Counted from the stretch's first letter, positions 53,016-63,855 are shown. The stretch is 64,000 bases of DNA from Mesorhabditis belari (GCA_958450365.1 CAUEEP010000032.1:1-64000), one strand, 5' to 3'. Numbers and translations: made by a program. Notes: generated from the letters alone by a model not told the origin.

Positions 53016-53653
53016 GTTGTGTCCGATTTAGATTTCCGTCCGATTTAGATTGAATCTAAATCGGACGTCCGATTTAGATTGAACTTATCGCGGACGTCCG
53101 ATTTAGATTACAGTCTATATCGGACGTCCGATTTAGATTCAATCTAAATCTTATATAGATTGAGCAATAATACGTCTTATATAGATTGAACAATAATATA
53201 AACATGCTTAATATATGTTCTTAAGCGTTTTCTGTAGTTTTCTGCTTTTCCCTTCATTCGTGGTAGTTTTGTGGTTGTTTTGGTTTTTCGCAGTTTTCAC
53301 GGTGATTGTGGAGCGTTTCAACCATCAAATTGTAGGCTTCAGCGGCTTCAGCACGTTTATTATTGTTCGATCTGTATCGGACGTCCGATATAGACTGTAA
53401 TCAATAAAAGACCTTTGAAAAATGCAGAAAACTACAGAAAACGCTTAAGAACATATATTAAGCATGTTTATATTATTGTTCAATCTATATAAGACGTATT
53501 ATTGCTCAATCTATATAAGATTTAGATTGAATCTAAATCGGACGTCCGATATAGACTGTAATCTAAATCGGACGTCCGCGATAAGTTCAATCTAAATCGG
53601 ACGTCCGATTTAGATTCAATCTAAATCGGACGGAAATCTAAATCGGACACAAC
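53016..53653. mobile_element. 638-bp foldback element with CGGACGTCCG sub-repeats
   Basis: Arms of about 230 bp (53,016-53,246 and 53,422-53,653) are near-perfect reverse complements. Each holds several copies of GTCCGATTTAGATT around CGGACGTCCG palindromes. The element lies between TA-rich runs. The 175-bp spacer has a 36-codon open frame on the minus strand (KRAEAAEAYNLMVETLHNHR...), which looks like exon sequence rather than repeat. Confidence 0.85.
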
Positions 53654-54945
53654 ATATATATATATTTATTTATTTAATACAATAAAAACTTAAATAAATC
53701 TATAATTTTTAAATAAATGAAATCAATTTTTCGAGTTTTTGACTTACACGATCTTGATTCTAAAGTCATATTTTAAGACGTAAACAATTGACGCGAAAAA
53801 CCAGCTAACTTTTGTAAATAAAAGTCGATTCGACTTTCTGAATCCCCCAATCACTTCTCCTTTAGCATTTCTCCATTATCACAATCGAATCTCCACTTTT
53901 CTTTTCTTTTTCTAGACGATACGCAAAATATTTTGCCGAAAATCTCCCCCCCCAAAATCTGCCATTGCCGATGAAAGAAAGTGAAATGCTCAGCCAATGC
54001 TTTTTGGGAGGAGTATGTGTGTCTGTGTGTTGTCTCATTTTCGATATGCTCTTCTTTCCAATCTCAACTCTTTCCCTCCATTCAATCCTTTCGATCCGAT
54101 CTATCGTTATGATCCAAGGCAATCGAAAAGACAAGGCAGAACATGAATTTGAACTCTTTTTCTGGGATTCGGGGAAAACCACGTAATGAGATTGCTATAT
54201 TGAGATCAATTCTGATTTTTTTGACTTTGTTACATGTTAAAATAAACTTAAAGTTCAACTTTTCTTGTCGATAACTTAAAAAACAAGGTTTCTTGATTGA
54301 TTGTTTGATTGACAAGTGAATAAAAGGTATCAATGCAAAGTAGATAAACTTTAGAAAACCATTAACATCTCTAGATTATCGACATCTCAAGATTATCGAC
54401 ATCTCAAGATTATCGACATCTCTAGATTATCGATATCTCTAGATTATCGACATCTCTAGATTATCCAATTATCCAATCGATAGTCAAAGTCAAAGGAGAG
54501 AATAGAAAATGGATTACAATAGAAAAAAGGTATGATCTAAAACTAGAATGCTCAACTTTCTTATGATTTCTACTTGAAACTATCGATTAGAAATTCAAAA
54601 ATCGAGTCAAACTAAAGTCAAACTAACTTGATTTGTTTCCAATGTCGAATTCGTTGAAGAAAAAATGCTTTACTGACTAAGAAAAGGTGTCAATTTTTGA
54701 TGTCAATGATTTGAGATCCGATTCTGGAATTGATTGGCTTTATTTTGATTCATTGCTTTCTGGAGAGTTCTCGAAAAAACTTTGGCTGCTTAAACTTGGC
54801 CACTTTGTCGACTATGAAGACTGTAAAAACTGTGAAATTGCGGAGAAATTTGGAGAATTCTTTGAGATTTCTTTGTTTAAACTATTGTATTCAATCGATT
54901 TTTGAATATAGATTTCGAATAGACATTCAAAATCGCAAGATTGAA
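53654..54945. other. Stretch without a supported gene; 18-bp tandem repeat
   Basis: From 54,368 to 54,470 the unit GATTATCGACATCTCTA repeats six times. Overlapping frames on both strands at 53,862-54,186 are not supported by motif or splicing. Confidence 0.5.
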
Positions 54946-55102
54946 TGATCGCAGGCTCTCGCATGATCGCAGGCTCTCGCATGATCGCAGGCTCTCGCAT
55001 GATCGCAGGCTCTCGCATGATCGCAGGCTCTCGCATGATCGCAGGCTCTCGCATGATCGCAAGCTCTCGCATGATCGCAAGCTCTCGCATGATCGCAAGC
55101 TC
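54946..55102 (+). repeat. 18-bp tandem repeat ATGATCGCAGGCTCTCGC
   Basis: About nine nearly perfect copies, the last ones with AAGCTC. All three minus frames stay open because the unit is a multiple of three; not a gene. Confidence 0.95.
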
Positions 55103-56184
55103 TAAAAATCACTAGCTCTCGTTTTTAGAATCAAGATCATTCTGATATTGATAACTATATAAGATTAGAATTGATTTTTATATTATCAGTTTGATTCTAT
55201 TGATAAAGAGGGGTTTTTTGAATCAAGCGATGAGTCAACACGAAATTCTTGAGAACATTATTACCATTACTCTCTTTTTCTTTCAAGTGACCTTGCCGCT
55301 TATTCAAGAATCTCACCCATTTTTTTTTTCATCTATCAAAAGATCAACAAAAAATCAGAAAAAGAATATAAAGTTTTGTTGAAGTAGAACCGTCCCCAAG
55401 TCGTCCTCTTTCCTAATTTCTTTGCCTCATTTTTGTGTGCCATTGCTTTTGAACACAAAAAAAGTTCGATTTTCAAGTTCGTTTGTTCTTTGAGAGGTTT
55501 TAAGGAGAGGAAATTCGACTCAATTCTATTCTCACTTTTCGATCCAGGCCATGCTGCCATACCGTGGCAATGCGAAAGGAAAAGAATGCCGAAAAGAAAG
55601 AAAGAAAGAAAAGAACATTTGAAGGATCACGATTTTTGTTCAACTGCTTTTCTGGTGTTGATCAAAAATTATTGACTGAATTACTGAGTTTTGATAGGTT
55701 TTTCGATTTTGATAATCATTTCCACTATTCACAAACATTTTATATAAAGTTATATAAGTTTTATAAGTTTTATAAGTTTTATCTAAAGGCTATATAGAGT
55801 TTTGATCGAAATGAAAGCACAAAGCTTAAGTGAAAATGAAAATGAAAGCTAAAGATGTAAAAATTTGCAGGTTACCTAGGGCGAGAACCCTAGGGCACTA
55901 GGGCAAGAACAAGCATCGGATTTAGAACTTGTAAAATAAGCCAATTGTTTTAAAAGTTTCACATTCGCTGCTTCTTCCAAGTCCACTACTTGAGCTAGAC
56001 CTAAGCAGTATAGGCAGTATTTAGCAGTATAGGCAGTACTTAGGCAGTATTTTTGAGACTAAAACCTAGTTCAAACCTTCTATCTGATCTAGTAATTTTT
56101 GGAGACTAGCTACGGCTTCCCGAAACACGGTATCCCATCAGATCTGCATCGTCAGATCCGTCAGATCGTCAGAAGCGACGTCAT
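55103..56184. other. Stretch without a supported gene
   Basis: TATAAGTTT repeats at 55,750-55,780 and AGGCAGTATTTAGCAGTAT repeats near 56,010-56,050. Frames at 55,336-55,797 are low complexity and lack motifs. Confidence 0.45.
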
Positions 56185-56290
56185 CAGTTAGTCTCTGGTT
56201 CGAATCCAGCAGATGAGTCAAGGATATCTTCCCTGAACCGTGTGCTGTAGGTAACCGCATCCATTTGGTGAACTGGTTCCCAAGACCGGA
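56185..56290 (+). repeat. tRNA-derived SINE-like repeat (family S), copy 1
   Basis: Starts with a tRNA 3'-half-like part (GTCTCTGGTTCGAATCCAGC, B box and T-arm) followed by the body GGATATCTTCCCTGAACCGT, GTGCTGTAGGTAACCGC, GTGAACTGGTTCCCAAGACC. Confidence 0.7.
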
Positions 56291-56483
56291 GTTTTCCTTT
56301 TATTTACGTTCATATTCATGTTAATTATTTATCTTTTTAGCTAATAAAAGCCCACAATTAGCTCAACATTAAATTTGTGCTTATGAGTCTAATTGTAATG
56401 ATCAGTCAAAAGTTCAAGTAACCTCAAATGCTACAACTCTGATCTAATCGACTCTGATCAAATGTTAAATTATTCAAAAGTTA

Positions 56484-56595
56484 ATCTTCCCTGAACCGAG
56501 TGCTGTAGGTAAACGCACCCATATGGTGAACTGGTTTCCAAGACCGGTCTCCTTAGGTCCCTTTCCCTCGGGATTGGGATAACCAGGGATCCAAA
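56484..56595 (+). repeat. Family S SINE-like repeat, copy 2 (5' truncated)
   Basis: Body only, ATCTTCCCTGAACCGAGTGC through CCCTCGGGATTGGGATAACC. Lacks the tRNA-like head. Confidence 0.75.
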
Positions 56596-56647
56596 TGGGT
56601 AGACTTGTCTAATGCGCAAGCTCATATAAAGCGTGTAGCCTTCTCCT

Positions 56648-57215
56648 CCTACATCGTCTTCTACATCGTCTTCTACATCGTCTTCTACATCATCTCCTAC
56701 ATCATCACCTACATCATCTCCTACACCGTCTTCTACATCGTCTTCTACATCATCTCCTACATCATCACCTACATCATCTCCTACACCGTCTTCTACATCG
56801 TCTTCTACATCATCTCCTACATCATCTCCTACATCATCACCTACATCATCTCCTACACCGTCTTCTACATCGTCTTCTACATCATCTCCTACATCATCTC
56901 CTACATCATCTCCTACACCGTCTTCTACATCGTCTTCTACATCATCTCCTACATCATCACCTACATCATCTCCTACACCGTCTTCTACATCGTCTTCTAC
57001 ATCATCTCCTACATCATCTCCTACATCATCTCCTACATCATCACCTACATCATCTCCTACACCGTCTTCTACATCGTCTTCTACATCATCTCCTACATCA
57101 TCTCCTACATCATCTCCTACACCGTCTTCTACATCGTCTTCTACATCGTCTTCTACATCGTCTCCTACATCGTCTCCTACATCGTCTCCTACATCTTCTC
57201 CTACATCGTCTCAAT
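56648..57215 (+). repeat. 12-bp-based satellite with higher-order structure
   Basis: TACATCATCTCC and TACACCGTCTTC units alternate with TACATCGTCTTC, forming larger blocks of about 60-110 bp. The long (Tyr-Ile-Val-Phe/Ser)n frame (56,605-57,249) arises because the unit is a multiple of three. Confidence 0.95.
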
Positions 57216-57494
57216 CCTCACAAACCATAAAATATTCCCTAGGTCTTAATGTGCAAATTGTGATTATGTGTGTGCAAAATAAATCACTGGTAAAATAATG
57301 TGCAGAAGTGTAAAATAAATCACCTGTAACCCCGATATAAATTATAGCTGAGAAAAGTGCGCTTTAAAGCAATCCACAAGCAAGCACTTTCTATAAAGTT
57401 TCAAGTTGAGTAAAATTTGAGTAAAATTCAAAACAATAGCTGTTCAAAGATCAAAAAATGTGTTGACAACGAGGAAAGGAAGCAGATCTTTTTG

Positions 57495-57590
57495 GATAAA
57501 CTAAAGTACTCAACTAAAGTACTCAACTAAAGTACTCAACTAAAGCACTCAACTAAAGTACTCAACGAAAGTACTCAACTAAAGTTTACT
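57495..57590 (+). repeat. 13-bp tandem repeat ACTAAAGTACTCA
   Basis: Six to seven copies, flanked by unique sequence. Confidence 0.9.
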
Positions 57591-57947
57591 CTAGTATCCA
57601 ACAAGTATCCAACAAGCTTATTCAAATAAAATACCCCATGTCATCAGCCAAAATTCCCCTTGTCCATCCCATCGACTATGTCAAATCCATTCTTTTGTGG
57701 CATGGTTGTCATTTGATGGATTGTCTTTTTTTTTAATGATTTGAGTTCTTCTCTTTTCTCTTCTCTTCTCTTTTCTCCCCTTCCGCTCGTTTATTGGGTT
57801 CACTTTCATTGTGATGATACATCGTCGTTGACAATCGATTCACTAATATCATTTTGTGAGATTTCATTTCGATTTTATTAGACACTAATGAGATTATAGT
57901 CTGGCATTGAATCTGGCATTGAATCTGGCATTGATTGATTTCATTGA

Positions 57948-58038
57948 GCTCTTTCTAGAAAAACACCCATGTAGTAACTCTAAGTAATCATTAGAAAAAG
58001 CAAATCTTCTTTTATAAGTTTATAATAGTAATGAAATG
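57948..58038 (+). repeat. 90-bp direct repeat, copy 1
   Basis: GAGCTCTTTCTAGAAAAACA through AATAGTAATGAAAT, repeated almost exactly at 58,446-58,536. Confidence 0.9.
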
Positions 58039-58129
58039 ATCAGAGATTTCATTGAAATTTGAAAGACAAAAGTCAAACTTGATTAAAGTCAAGCTCAACA
58101 AATGTTCTCTTAGATGTTACTGTAGCTGT

Positions 58130-58445
58130 TACAGTGTTGAAGTTCTATTTAAAGTCCTGGATTACGGTAGCTGAAGCTTATGTTTACTAGAACTAAAGAA
58201 CTACTGTAACTCGACTCAAAATTATTGTAGCTGATCTTAATAGTAACCTACAGTAACCTACAGAGTACAGACTCAAAGATTAATGTAGCTGGAACTTCAA
58301 AGGTTACTGTAGCAGGAGTTTATTGTACTTACTGTTACTGTAGGTTACTGTAGGTTACTGTGGGTTACTGTAGGTTACTCCAGGGCTACTGTAGGTTACT
58401 GTAGGTTACTGTAGCTGCTGGAACTTATGGGTTACTGTAGCTAGA
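58130..58445 (+). repeat. TACTGTAG-type repeat array
   Basis: GGTTACTGTAGGTTACTGTA units, partly tandem (58,330-58,415), partly scattered. Confidence 0.85.
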
Positions 58446-58536
58446 GCTCTTTCTAGAAAAACACCCATGTAGTAACTCTAAGTAATCATTAGAAAAAGCA
58501 AATCTTCTTTTATAAGTCTATAATAGTAATGAAATA
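58446..58536 (+). repeat. 90-bp direct repeat, copy 2
   Basis: See 57,948-58,038; the intervening 400 bp are the TACTGTAG array. Confidence 0.9.
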
Positions 58537-58574
58537 GGTTCATCATTGAATGCCCAAAGAAAAAGTGAATCTAA

Positions 58575-58731
58575 CCGGCTTTTTTTTTCTTTTCTGATAT
58601 GCATCGACACCCGAAAAAATTCTCTTTTCATTTCATTCACCGGCTGGCAATAAAATCTGAAAAATACGAGCTATCTGGAAGAAAAAAGAAAAAAAGAAAG
58701 TGTCTTTAGGCTGTGTTTTCTTAAAAATTAA
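58575..58731 (+). repeat. 155-bp direct repeat, copy 1
   Basis: CTTTTCTGATATGCATCGAC, CACCGGCTGGCAATAAA and GAGCTATCTGGAAGAAAAAA blocks recur at 58,912-59,063. The two copies bracket the SINE-like sequence at 58,737-58,900. Confidence 0.9.
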
Positions 58732-58736
58732 AAAAA

Positions 58737-58900
58737 AGACGTCATCGGTTAGTCTCTGGTTCGAATCCAGCAGATGAGTCACGGATATCTTCCCTGAACC
58801 GTGTGCTGTAGGTAAACGCACCCATATGGTGAACTGGTTCCCAAGATCGGTCTCCTTAGGCCCCTTTCCCTCGGGATTGGTATAACCAGGGATCTAAACC
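58737..58900 (+). repeat. Family S SINE-like repeat, copy 3 (most complete)
   Basis: GACGTCATCGGTTAGTCTCT, B-box T-arm GGTTCGAATCC, then the body through CCCTCGGGATTGGTATAACC. It lies between 155-bp direct repeats. Confidence 0.8.
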
Positions 58901-58911
58901 TAGAAATTAGG

Positions 58912-59063
58912 CTTTTTTTTCTTTTCTGATATGCATCGACACCCGAAAAGATTCTCTTTCGATTTCATTCACCGGCTGGCAATAAATTCTCAAAAATACG
59001 AGCTATCTGGAAGAAAAAAAGAAAAAAAGAAAGTGTCTTTAGGTTATGTTTTCTTAAAAATTA
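58912..59063 (+). repeat. 155-bp direct repeat, copy 2
   Basis: Near copy of 58,575-58,731 with small substitutions. Its plus frame starting MHRHPKRFSF is not conserved in copy 1 and is not called. Confidence 0.9.
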
Positions 59064-59144
59064 GAGATATTCTCTCTGAATATGAAAAAATGTGTTCAAA
59101 AAGACTAATAAATGATTTAAGTTTTGTTTTTCTGCTGCTACAGT

Positions 59145-59300
59145 AGCTCTAAAGCTACAGAAGTTCTAAAGCTACAGAAGTTCTAAAGCTACAGTAGCTC
59201 TAAAGCTACAGTGGTTCTAAAGCTACAGTGGCTCTAAACTACAGTAGCTCTAAACTACAGTAGTTCTAAAGCTACAGTAGTTGTAAAGCTACCGTAGTTC
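59145..59300 (+). repeat. TCTAAAGCTACAGTAGT tandem repeat
   Basis: About nine copies of a 17-19 bp unit with the CTACAGTA core. Confidence 0.9.
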
Positions 59301-59780
59301 TAATTCTAAAGTCTTTAGAAGTCTAAAAACCAGAGTCGTTCTAGATCAAAGAAAAAAAAAAAATTATTTCTTCGGTCATAAAAGCTCACAACACACTGCA
59401 CCAATGTCACCACACCATTCCATTTTCAACTCCAAGAAAACGTGCAGAAGAACAGTGATCCTTAGCCTCATGTTTCCGCCGACCCGTGTGTGTGCGCGAC
59501 AGTTTTCTATCTTCTCTCAAAATCTGCACTTCTTTTATCTGCTTTGCGAAATGGCATCTCACAGCCTTTTTTTTTGCCTTTTTGCCTTTTTGCTGAAAGC
59601 CTAAAGCTTTTTGGCATTCACCTTAAAGACTATAAGTGAAATGACAAAAGAAAGAGAGGGTAAACGATACTCGCTTTTAGCCTTTCCTTCAATAGATCTC
59701 TTCATCAGCCTCTTCTTCTAAAAAAAAAAACTCCCCACGTTTTTTAACCACTCCTCCCTGCCCTCCCACCCATTTCTCCA

Positions 59781-59788
59781 TATATAAA
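59781..59788 (+). promoter_or_regulatory. TATA box of the polybasic secreted protein gene
   Basis: TATATAAA about 150 bp before the start codon, in a pyrimidine-rich upstream region; transcription would start near 59,810. The ATG follows directly after TTTTAG, which could be a trans- or cis-splice acceptor. Confidence 0.55.
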
Positions 59789-59930
59789 CGCGATTTTGTC
59801 TCAGCTATTACACTCACTTTTACATTCTCCTTTAAACAACAAGCCATTTGGCTAGCATTTTACCAATCTTTGAGTTCTTTGAGTTCTTTGACCTCACTTG
59901 CAGCTTTCTTACAGTACTTAAGAGTTTTAG

Positions 59931-61598
59931 ATGAGGACGTGGCTCCTGCTGTTGGGCCTTGCCCTTGTGGCACTCGCCGTCTATGCTAATGAGGAGAAGA
60001 AGGTTGGCATTTTCTACATTATTACAGTACTCTTTCACTATAATCTCTATTATTCCTAGTTTTTTTACAGTTTAGCATATCCCTTTAACTATAGAAATAT
60101 TGGCTCACTATTGGCTTTGTATCGCTTTCCTATAGCTTTCTTTTTGATACAATACCTACTACAATAGACTCATAGTCTGCAAGAAACTGCCATATAGTTA
60201 GCTATTCTTGAAATATGATAGCTTGCTCTAGATTCTAGACTAGCTATAGTACAGCACTAGACTAGCTATAGTATATCACTAGACTAGCTATAGTACAGTC
60301 CAGTAATCGAGCAATGAACAAGAATCCATTATCAAATCAATTCCAGGAAACTGATTCGGCTGTAGCCACCTCAGAGACTGAGTTGATCCGTGAGAAGAGA
60401 GCCGCGAAGAAAAATCTTGTCGGATCTTTCGTTCACAAACTTCGCTCTCCACTCCGTAAGCGTCACCACAAGCGCCGTCATGCCATCAAACGCCGTCATC
60501 ACAAGAAGAGAAGAGGGTAAGCTATTCTACTGAAAAATAGTCTACTGTACGGAAAAATAGACCACTGTACTCTTAAATAATCCTTCTCAACTTTCAGACA
60601 CCGCAAGGGACACAAGAAGTCTCTTCACAAGAGAAGAGCCCACAAGAAGCGCTCATCACTCCGCAAGCGCAGAGCTCACCACAAGCGCTCCTCAATCCGC
60701 AAGCGCAGAGCTCACCACAAGAAGGCCGCTCTCCGTAAACGTCGTGCTCACAAGAAGCTCCGCTCGCTTCGCAAACGCCGTGCCCACAAGCGTGCCTCCA
60801 TCCGTCGCCGCCGTAACCACCGCAAACTCCGCAAACACCGTGTCCACCGCCGTCAACGTAACGTCCGCAAGCACCGTGCTCACCGCAAGGCTCACCAACT
60901 CCGCAAACGCCGTGCTCACAAACGAGCTCTCCTCAAGCGCCGCCGTGCTAACCGCAAGGCCCACAAACGATCGCTCATCAAGCGTCGTCGCGTCCACCGC
61001 CGCCGTGTCGCTAAGAAGCACGCCAACCGCAAACACCGTCGTGCTTTGAAGAAGGTGAAGATTTAGAATTGAAATTGTAAATTAATCAATCAATTCCAGA
61101 GACGCCACACCCGATCGGTCTCTTTCTCTCAACGCAAGCGTGCTCACAAGCGTGCCCGCATCGCCAAACTCCGCTCAATCCGCAAGCAACGCAAGATCCG
61201 CAAGCACCGTCGTGCTCTCCGTGCTAAGCTCCAGGTAAACAAAGTTTTAGGTCTCAATTAGGTTTTAAGCTTAAGCAGCTTGTAGTCAAGCTCGATTTTG
61301 TAATAAAGAAGTCAAGGGATAGCAAGGAAAATTAGATTTCGGAGATGAGATTGAATTCATTTCAAACTCACTTCTGAATTTAGCTATAGTATTTCGAAGT
61401 ATCAAAAGTTTAGAAGCTATCAGGAAGACAAAAAGAAAGCTAATTTTCTCAAATTTCTAGCGTCAACGCAAAGCTCACCGCCGAAACCTCCACCGTCGCA
61501 TCCGAGCTCATCGCCGTGCTCACCGCCGAGGTGGCCGCAAGCACCACGGCGCCGCTCGCAAACATCGCAAACACCGCAAACACCACAAACGCGGTTAA
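59931..61598 (+). CDS. Secreted, extremely basic Arg/Lys/His repeat protein, five exons
   Basis: Exons 59931-60002, 60347-60516, 60598-61054, 61100-61234 and 61461-61598 join in phase into 323 residues. Introns have GT donors and TTCCAG/TTTCAG/TTCTAG acceptors. Residues 1-19 are a clear signal peptide (MRTWLLLLGLALVALAVYA). Residues 20-42 are net acidic and end in LIREKR, a furin-type R-x-K-R site. The rest is Arg/Lys/His-rich: exons 3-5 (242 residues) contain no Asp or Glu, and 32 of 45 residues in the last exon are R, K or H. An 11-12 residue unit (LRKRRAHHK-type) repeats with regularly spaced Leu/Ile/Ala. The pre-pro layout resembles processed cationic peptides, but no family was recognised. 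Possible roles (inference): extracellular polycation, matrix or antimicrobial protein. The codons favour C in third position, unlike the surroundings. Confidence 0.85.
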
Positions 61599-61763
61599 AC
61601 TCACCATCCTCCATTCGCCATCCGACAAAAAACCGACATCCATCTCGATCGATCGATAACTTATTTACCTTTCCCAAATCTTTCCCTTTTTCAAATTCCC
61701 CTCTAGCTTTCGATAGATCTCTTTTGTCACTGTATGTATAGGTTGTCGATGATGATGATGAAC

Positions 61764-61769
61764 AATAAA
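61764..61769 (+). terminator. Polyadenylation signal AATAAA
   Basis: Lies 166 bp after the stop codon of the polybasic protein gene, the expected distance for a nematode 3' UTR. The next gene on the other strand ends at 61,854, so the two genes are convergent. Confidence 0.65.
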
Positions 61770-61853
61770 TTATTTATTCGTTTTTTGAAGTCCAACAAAA
61801 ATTACTAAAGACTAGCTATAAAGAAATACGATTCTTTAAAAAAAAAAAACTCT

Positions 61854-63855
61854 TTAGAATGGAGCGAATGGCCGATGAGCTAGGTACTCCTTAAGCTGCG
61901 GGATTGACTCGATTCGCTCACGGTGCTCCAAGATCTAGAAATATTGAGCTGAAATAGCTGAAAAGTTTAATAAAAGGCTAGCTTAAAATCCTCTTAATCA
62001 TTTAAACTTTTATAATTCTTTCAAAAATCAGTTTTCAAGACTCAAACGTCTTTTAGGAAGATCTCCACTGTCAAAGATTTCAACTTTGCTCAACGATTTC
62101 AATTTGGTCAAAGATTTCAACTTCGCTCAACGATTTCAACTTTGAAATCAATTTTAAGCTTCTTTCTTCTAGCTCTTTAAGTTTAATCTATCAAATTCTT
62201 GAGTTTTAGATTTTATTTCTAAAATCTACCCTAGGAAAATCGTTTGAGAACCCGGGCGCAATCCCCTCCATTCCAGCGGTGTGAATCGAAAGCAACAAGT
62301 CGGCATACGTCACCGATTTCCCAACCTGAAAAATTTTCGAAATGAAATTTTATTGCAATTGCAATTGCTTTCAATTGAAAACGACTTGACAATGAAATGA
62401 TCTAATGCTTATTTATCTCATCATCCAATGCTTTACTGGTAGCTCATAATTTGGTAAACGAAGTTTTGAAAGAATTGATCCAGATCCACTGCGCTACTTA
62501 CGAATTTACCTTTCAAATTTGTTCTTTGTAAACGCAAGGCATCTGGCAGCTCTAATGTAGGGATAATTTCTGGAATTGAACTAACGAACTCGTTATTTAA
62601 ATCCGAAGTGTCATTCTTGATGCCGTGACCAGTCTTCTTCCCCTTCTTCCCCTTCTTCCCCTTCTTCCCCTTCTTCCGCTTCTTCCCTTTATTCCCCTTC
62701 TTCCCCTTCTTCCCCTTCTTCCCCTTCTTCCCCTTCTTCCCCTTCTTCCCCTTCTTCCCCTTCTTCCCCTTCTTCCCCTTCTTCCCCTTCTTCCCCTTCT
62801 TCCCTTTATTCCCTTTATTCCCCTTCTTCCCCGTTGTCTTCCCTCTTTCTTTTGGCAAGTTAGGCTACCGGATAACTCAATGATTAGAGCAATTGCCCGG
62901 AAAGCAGATCCCTTCTACTTTCTCTTGTCAATTCCTTCACTTCTTTATAAGAGGCTTACCAATTTCTAATAATCAAAAAGGTTTTTTAATGTTTTTCAAA
63001 AAAAGCAAGAAGTTTTACTGCTGGTGGATCCGAACCAAGATCAAAGAGTTCCAAGCGCAGGCACGCTAACTACGAGCTGACTTTTGGCTACGAGCTGACT
63101 TTTGGGATGGCAAAAGGAAAGCCTTTCCGCCGGCAAAAATCAGTTTGCCAGAAATTCGAGAAAAGCCTTCATTTTTTCGAAATTCAAATGACTGTAACTT
63201 TGTGCGTTTTGCCGATTAGCGGTTTTTGAAAACAGTTTCTAAACGTACATTTTCAGGCCTTTCTTTTTGCACTTACCTCATATTGTAACTCGCGGGTAAC
63301 TTGGGAAGGTTCCCTGGTTAGCCGTTAGAAGCCAGGTCAAGTAATCAAAGATTGCTTGCAAAGAATTAAAAAAGATTTAAAGAAATTAAAAAAGATTAAA
63401 AGTAAAAACCCAAAAGCAAAGCTTTGACAATGGCAGAATTCGAATAGCTTATTGTTAGCTTGACTAGCTTATTGCTAAGCTTGACTTTAGCCAAACCAAA
63501 TTAGCAAGACTCACCAAAAACCCGGTTCCATTCGATCGGAGAATGTTTGAGAGGTATCGGAGCATTTTGTTTCTCGCTGGCACCATCACCGAGTTGAACA
63601 AAAACTCCTGAAACACAGAGGAATTCTTTGTCTTTTCTTGTTTTTTTTTCTGCTAACCTTGTCACCCTGGGTGAAGCCGACAGCGACGGTGAAATACTCG
63701 CGGTACTCGTTAAAGTAATCCTAAATAAAATCAAAATATATCGTCATTTTGTCTCTAGCTATTCTTAAATTTTGAATATTCCTGGAAAAGGACCTGGAAA
63801 AGATCACCAATCATGTCCACTTGAGCCGCCTCGATTTCAGTCTCTCCAGCATAAC
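61854..63855 (-). CDS. Sigma-class glutathione S-transferase, N-terminus beyond the window
   Basis: Minus-strand exons 63855-63794, 63720-63658, 63607-63515, 62325-62230 and 61934-61854 join in phase into the C-terminal ~131 residues of a GST. Visible in order: GYAGETEIEAAQVDMIGDLF (start of the helical domain), DYFNEYREYFTVAVGF, VPARNKMLRYLSNIL, VGKSVTYADLLLS (N-capping box T-x-x-D of GST folds), and the end IESIPQLKEYLAHRPFAPF. The glutathione-binding thioredoxin-fold half lies past base 64,000. The family conjugates glutathione to electrophiles or isomerises prostaglandins in the cytosol; nematodes have many sigma-class members. The 1.19-kb intron between exons 3 and 4 shown contains a 9-bp satellite and two tRNA-like relics. 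No disabling change seen. Confidence 0.9.
62639..62832 (+). repeat. 9-bp tandem repeat TTCCCCTTC in the GST intron
   Basis: About twenty-one copies. The minus frame (Lys-Lys-Gly)n and the plus frame (Leu-Leu-Pro)n are consequences of the 9-bp unit. Confidence 0.95.
62868..62930 (+). pseudogene. tRNA-like fragment
   Basis: CTACCGGATAACTCAATGAT TAGAGC-type D-arm with A box, then a short remnant; no B box found. In the GST intron. Confidence 0.4.
63010..63100 (-). pseudogene. tRNA-like sequence
   Basis: Minus strand: CAGCTCGTAGTTAGCGTGCC (D-arm like), CGCTTGGAACTC (anticodon-arm like) and GGTTCGGATCCACC (B box). Pairing is incomplete. In the GST intron. Confidence 0.45.

Noticed and set aside
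53862..54186. Overlapping ~100-codon frames on both strands
   Set aside because: No recognisable motif, no splice signals, and opposing frames of similar length in low-complexity sequence.
54812..55112. Three overlapping minus-strand frames with MREPAI, CESLRS and ACDHAR repeats
   Set aside because: An 18-bp repeat keeps all frames open; there is no reason to prefer one.
56605..57249. 214-codon open frame rich in Tyr, Ile, Val and Phe
   Set aside because: It is the translation of a 12-bp satellite whose unit is a multiple of three; no start context, domain or splice signal.
60692..61677. Antisense frames (Ala/Val/Thr-rich) across the polybasic protein gene
   Set aside because: Shadows of the Arg/Lys/His codons; they lack the phase-consistent introns seen on the plus strand.
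62433..62858. Lys-Lys-Gly repeat protein on the minus strand and Leu-Leu-Pro frame on the plus strand
   Set aside because: Both come from a 9-bp satellite within the GST intron.
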